Part shown: positions 62,962 through 64,000 of the stretch, piece after piece
How positions within the stretch are numbered: position 1 is the first letter of the stretch
Layout of the letters: each line of letters opens with the position of its first letter
DNA from: Prosthecobacter sp.
GTDB lineage: Bacteria; Verrucomicrobiota; Verrucomicrobiia; Verrucomicrobiales; Verrucomicrobiaceae
Length of the DNA stretch: 64,000 nt
Direction: 5' to 3'
Assembly (NCBI RefSeq): GCF_034366625.1
Contig: NZ_JAXMIH010000006.1
Coordinates: 1-64,000 of the forward strand
Notes under the pieces: generated by a model
Seen by the model: the letters and a program-made list of their open reading frames with translations, nothing else
What the model was told of the DNA's origin: nothing
The model's database searches: none
Position numbers and translations under genes: made by a program

Positions 62962-63936
62962 ATGCCCACCTGCCAGATCGAGGAGTATCAAGACAGCCAG
63001 CAGGCGCGTGCCGAACTCATCCCGTGGCTCATCGCCAGCGACCCACAGCCGCTCTCCATCGAAATCTGGCAGCGCCGCCTTTCCCACTGGTGGGATCAAA
63101 ACCCCTTCGCCAGCCTGCGAGCCGAGCGCGGCTGGCTGCTGCGACACGAAGACAAAATCGGCGGTTTCCTGGGCCTCATTCCCACCTGCTATGCGGTAAA
63201 CGGAAGGCCTGTCCCCGCCTTCATCGCCTCCACCTGGCGTGTCGATGAGGCACATCGCAACGCCAGCCTGCCCATGCTCATGAAATTTCGGCGGATGGCT
63301 GCCGAAACGCTCACCGCCGACACCACGCCAACACCCAAGGTGCAGGCGCTTCTTCAACGCAGTGGCTGGAGCTGCCTGACGGACATACAGCGCCGATTTG
63401 TCCCGCTCGGTCTGATTCAAAAAATCCTCCAGCACCGCTCCTGGCCGCTTTTGCCCTCTGGGCGGCGGATCTCTCGCGATCCCTCCGAGGTTCAACGCAT
63501 CGCCGCATCCTGCATGTCATCCGCAGGCATCGAAAAATGGATCACGCCGGAATATCTTCGCTGGTTCGCCGCCTCACCGATGCGCAGGCACGAGTTCATC
63601 GGAGTCATCGACGCCTCCGACTGCCTCAGCAGCTATATTTTCATCACGCCAAAACGCATTCGAGGTCTCCCCGCATGGATGGAGATCGATCACTTCTCCG
63701 TTTCGTCCGACTCCGAAGAGCTGCATGCCCTCGTCGGCGAAATCGTGCGAAATCCATCCCTGCTTGGCAACGAACGCCTGCTCTCGCTCGCCGCGTTCCC
63801 TGGTGATACCTCATGGGATGTCACTCCCGTTTTGCACCAGCGCACCGAACACGTCTGCCACTGCTTCGCAATTCCAGAGGCTCTCGAAACACTCCCCAAA
63901 CGCACCGTCCTCGCCGAGGGCGACTGGGGCTTGTGA
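62962..63936 (+). CDS. Acyltransferase-like protein (possible GNAT/FemAB relation)
   Basis: This 324-residue protein has GGFLGLIPTCYAVNGRPVPA (quoted in part; GGFLGLIPTCY near residue 67) and WRVDEAHRNASLPMLMKF near 93, reminiscent of the strand-turn-helix of acetyltransferase-fold proteins, where R-N-x-S-L-P might form the acetyl-CoA loop. A second half with similar strand pattern is possible. No exact family was assigned. The start MPTCQIEEY lies 13 bp after tRNA-Val. Confidence 0.5.
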   Translation: MPTCQIEEYQDSQQARAELIPWLIASDPQPLSIEIWQRRLSHWWDQNPFASLRAERGWLLRHEDKIGGFLGLIPTCYAVNGRPVPAFIASTWRVDEAHRNASLPMLMKFRRMAAETLTADTTPTPKVQALLQRSGWSCLTDIQRRFVPLGLIQKILQHRSWPLLPSGRRISRDPSEVQRIAASCMSSAGIEKWITPEYLRWFAASPMRRHEFIGVIDASDCLSSYIFITPKRIRGLPAWMEIDHFSVSSDSEELHALVGEIVRNPSLLGNERLLSLAAFPGDTSWDVTPVLHQRTEHVCHCFAIPEALETLPKRTVLAEGDWGL

Positions 63937-63943
63937 CCCAGCC

Positions 63944-64000
63944 TCAGACCAGCTTCTCAATCACCGCCAGCAGATGATTGCCCGTGGCAAACGTGTCCAC
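63944..64000 (-). CDS. Partial 3' end of a minus-strand gene
   Basis: The minus strand reads VDTFATGNHLLAVIEKLV then TGA (stop at 63944-63946), open to the window edge. Composition and codon pattern look coding, and the convergent 7-bp spacing to the upstream gene fits. Only 18 residues are visible, so no function is given. Confidence 0.5.
   Translation of the reverse strand: MDTFATGNHLLAVIEKLV

Overview
The window most likely comes from a Verrucomicrobiota chromosome, near Prosthecobacter or Verrucomicrobium (inferred from gene content, no database search was run). Evidence: a 50-residue small basic protein of the kind shared by Verrucomicrobia and Chlamydiae (33909-34061), a secreted sulfatase, an SGNH hydrolase with a DSDGDGVPN-type tail, a kinase-lectin fusion, and a division/cell-wall cluster with a MurE carrying the meso-diaminopimelate motif DNPR. 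Coding is dense and GC-rich. I saw no rRNA, CRISPR array, recognisable transposase or phage gene. There are two tRNAs: Gly(UCC) and Val(UAC).

Layout. 0-3.2 kb: ilvD, broken by an in-frame amber codon at 161-163, then a secreted SGNH hydrolase. 3.2-8.5 kb (minus): an exopolysaccharide export operon with a Cys-rich secreted protein, an outer-membrane barrel, a BY-kinase co-polymerase and two tandem SLBB export proteins. 8.5-15.7 kb (minus): tRNA-Gly, sulfatase, Nudix hydrolase, DUF502 membrane protein, and sucAB for 2-oxoglutarate dehydrogenase. 15.7-18.85 kb: an accessory island with a 19-copy, 21-bp tandem array followed by three ORFan genes embedded in dispersed repeats. 18.85-37 kb: housekeeping genes (accD, comF, purT, mtnP, maf, nuoG, gatB, a U32 peptidase, lipid kinase, pseudouridine synthase) plus a ParE-like toxin-antitoxin pair and a nucleotidyltransferase-like pair. 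37-48.2 kb: a CvpA-like protein, trpD, an Hsp70, a giant kinase-lectin receptor, a secreted barrel-like protein, nadB and an aldo/keto reductase. 48.3-60.5 kb (minus): the dcw operon rsmH-ftsL-ftsI-murE-murF-mraY-murD-(LysM)-ftsW-murG, mostly with 4-bp ATGA overlaps. 60.5-64 kb: an AT-rich gap, a histone-H1-like fusion, a sugar isomerase-like protein, tRNA-Val, an acyltransferase-like protein and the 3' tip of a minus-strand gene.

How the parts work together. The dcw genes form one translationally coupled unit that makes lipid II and supplies septal synthesis proteins (FtsI, FtsW, FtsL-like). The sucAB pair encodes the E1 and E2 of one complex; the E2 lacks the usual E3-binding domain. The EPS genes encode the envelope-spanning export machinery but no glycosyltransferase is in view, so polymer synthesis genes must lie elsewhere.

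The best candidate for something undescribed is the 15.84-18.83 kb island. Two of its small genes end in the same repeat sequence, which supplies their last two codons and stop. A 116-bp element recurs with 88% ungapped identity (my manual count) just downstream of two of the three genes, and 14-bp inverted repeats bracket one of them. It looks like a repeat-bounded gene-cassette arrangement without a recognisable recombinase, next to a strictly periodic array upstream of sucAB. A second mobile-repeat signature is a 121-bp palindrome-bounded segment inserted in frame within the U32 peptidase gene.
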